A stretch of 64,000 nucleotides of DNA from Aporhodopirellula rubra (GTDB lineage: Bacteria; Planctomycetota; Planctomycetia; Pirellulales; Pirellulaceae). Position numbers and translations under genes: made by a program. Positions 63,962 to 64,000 of this stretch are shown here, piece after piece (the stretch's first letter is position 1; every line of letters starts with the position of its first letter). The stretch is from assembly GCF_014192335.1 (NCBI RefSeq), contig NZ_JACHXU010000030.1, positions 34,195 to 98,194 of the forward strand. Reading direction: 5' to 3'. The notes below the pieces were generated by a model that saw only the letters and a list, made by a program, of their open reading frames with translations, ran no database searches and had not been told where the DNA came from.

Positions 63962-64000
63962 AGTCCCTCGACACCAGACTCACTGTTCGCCAGCAGAACG

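Overview
The window looks like chromosomal DNA of a planctomycete of the Rhodopirellula/Pirellulaceae type. The evidence is a DUF1501 protein beside a large PSCyt1/DUF1549/DUF1553 protein, two formylglycine sulfatases, a 3-keto-disaccharide-hydrolase-like domain, a subtilase carrying the planctomycete N-terminal EPRLALSA motif with C-terminal extracellular repeats, many long exported proteins with no recognisable family, loosely packed genes, and few clear Shine-Dalgarno sites. No rRNA, tRNA or CRISPR array was found.

Layout. 1-5.3 kb: the 5' end of purB at the left edge, a PlsC acyltransferase, two uncharacterised envelope proteins, a HugZ/PNPOx-like protein and a small orphan. 5.3-18.3 kb: a leftward exported carbohydrate/sulfate cluster with a two-domain esterase/DUF1080 protein, sulfatase, beta-helix protein, beta-propeller, sodium:solute symporter, DUF1501 protein and PSCyt1/DUF1549/DUF1553 protein. 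18.3-24.9 kb: a LolD-like ABC ATPase, a DUF58 protein, an esterase, a methyltransferase-like protein and the subtilase. 25-30 kb: a double-domain M16 peptidase, a Rieske protein, MoaB and PyrE. 30-33.3 kb: an orphan secretin translationally coupled to a beta-sandwich-like exported protein. 33.4-36.7 kb: a CrtI-like desaturase and a GH5 glycosidase with an inserted module.

36.8-44.8 kb: four tightly overlapping leftward genes, a RavA/MoxR-type AAA+ ATPase followed by three large proteins of no common family. They resemble MoxR-vWA-beta-propeller 'ternary' systems, but I find no vWA protein. A six-unit palindromic repeat lies directly upstream of the operon. 45-54.8 kb: an S46 peptidase, a SprT-like protein, a second sulfatase, a Gfo/Idh/MocA oxidoreductase, an LRR lipoprotein, a repeat-filled spacer and a membrane protein.

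55-63.1 kb: a divergent export-like locus. A TolC-type lipoprotein and a companion gene run left. A membrane-fusion protein with a GAF-like N-terminus, a HlyD-type adaptor and a PqqD-like/M50-metalloprotease/adaptor fusion run right, with their reading frames overlapping. No ABC or RND pump is present. 63.1-64 kb: G-poor non-coding DNA with repeats of the same family as at 53.5 kb, ending in a fragment of an integron-type tyrosine recombinase.

The two best candidates for under-described biology are the MoxR operon at 36.8-44.8 kb and the M50/adaptor/TolC locus at 55.9-63.1 kb.
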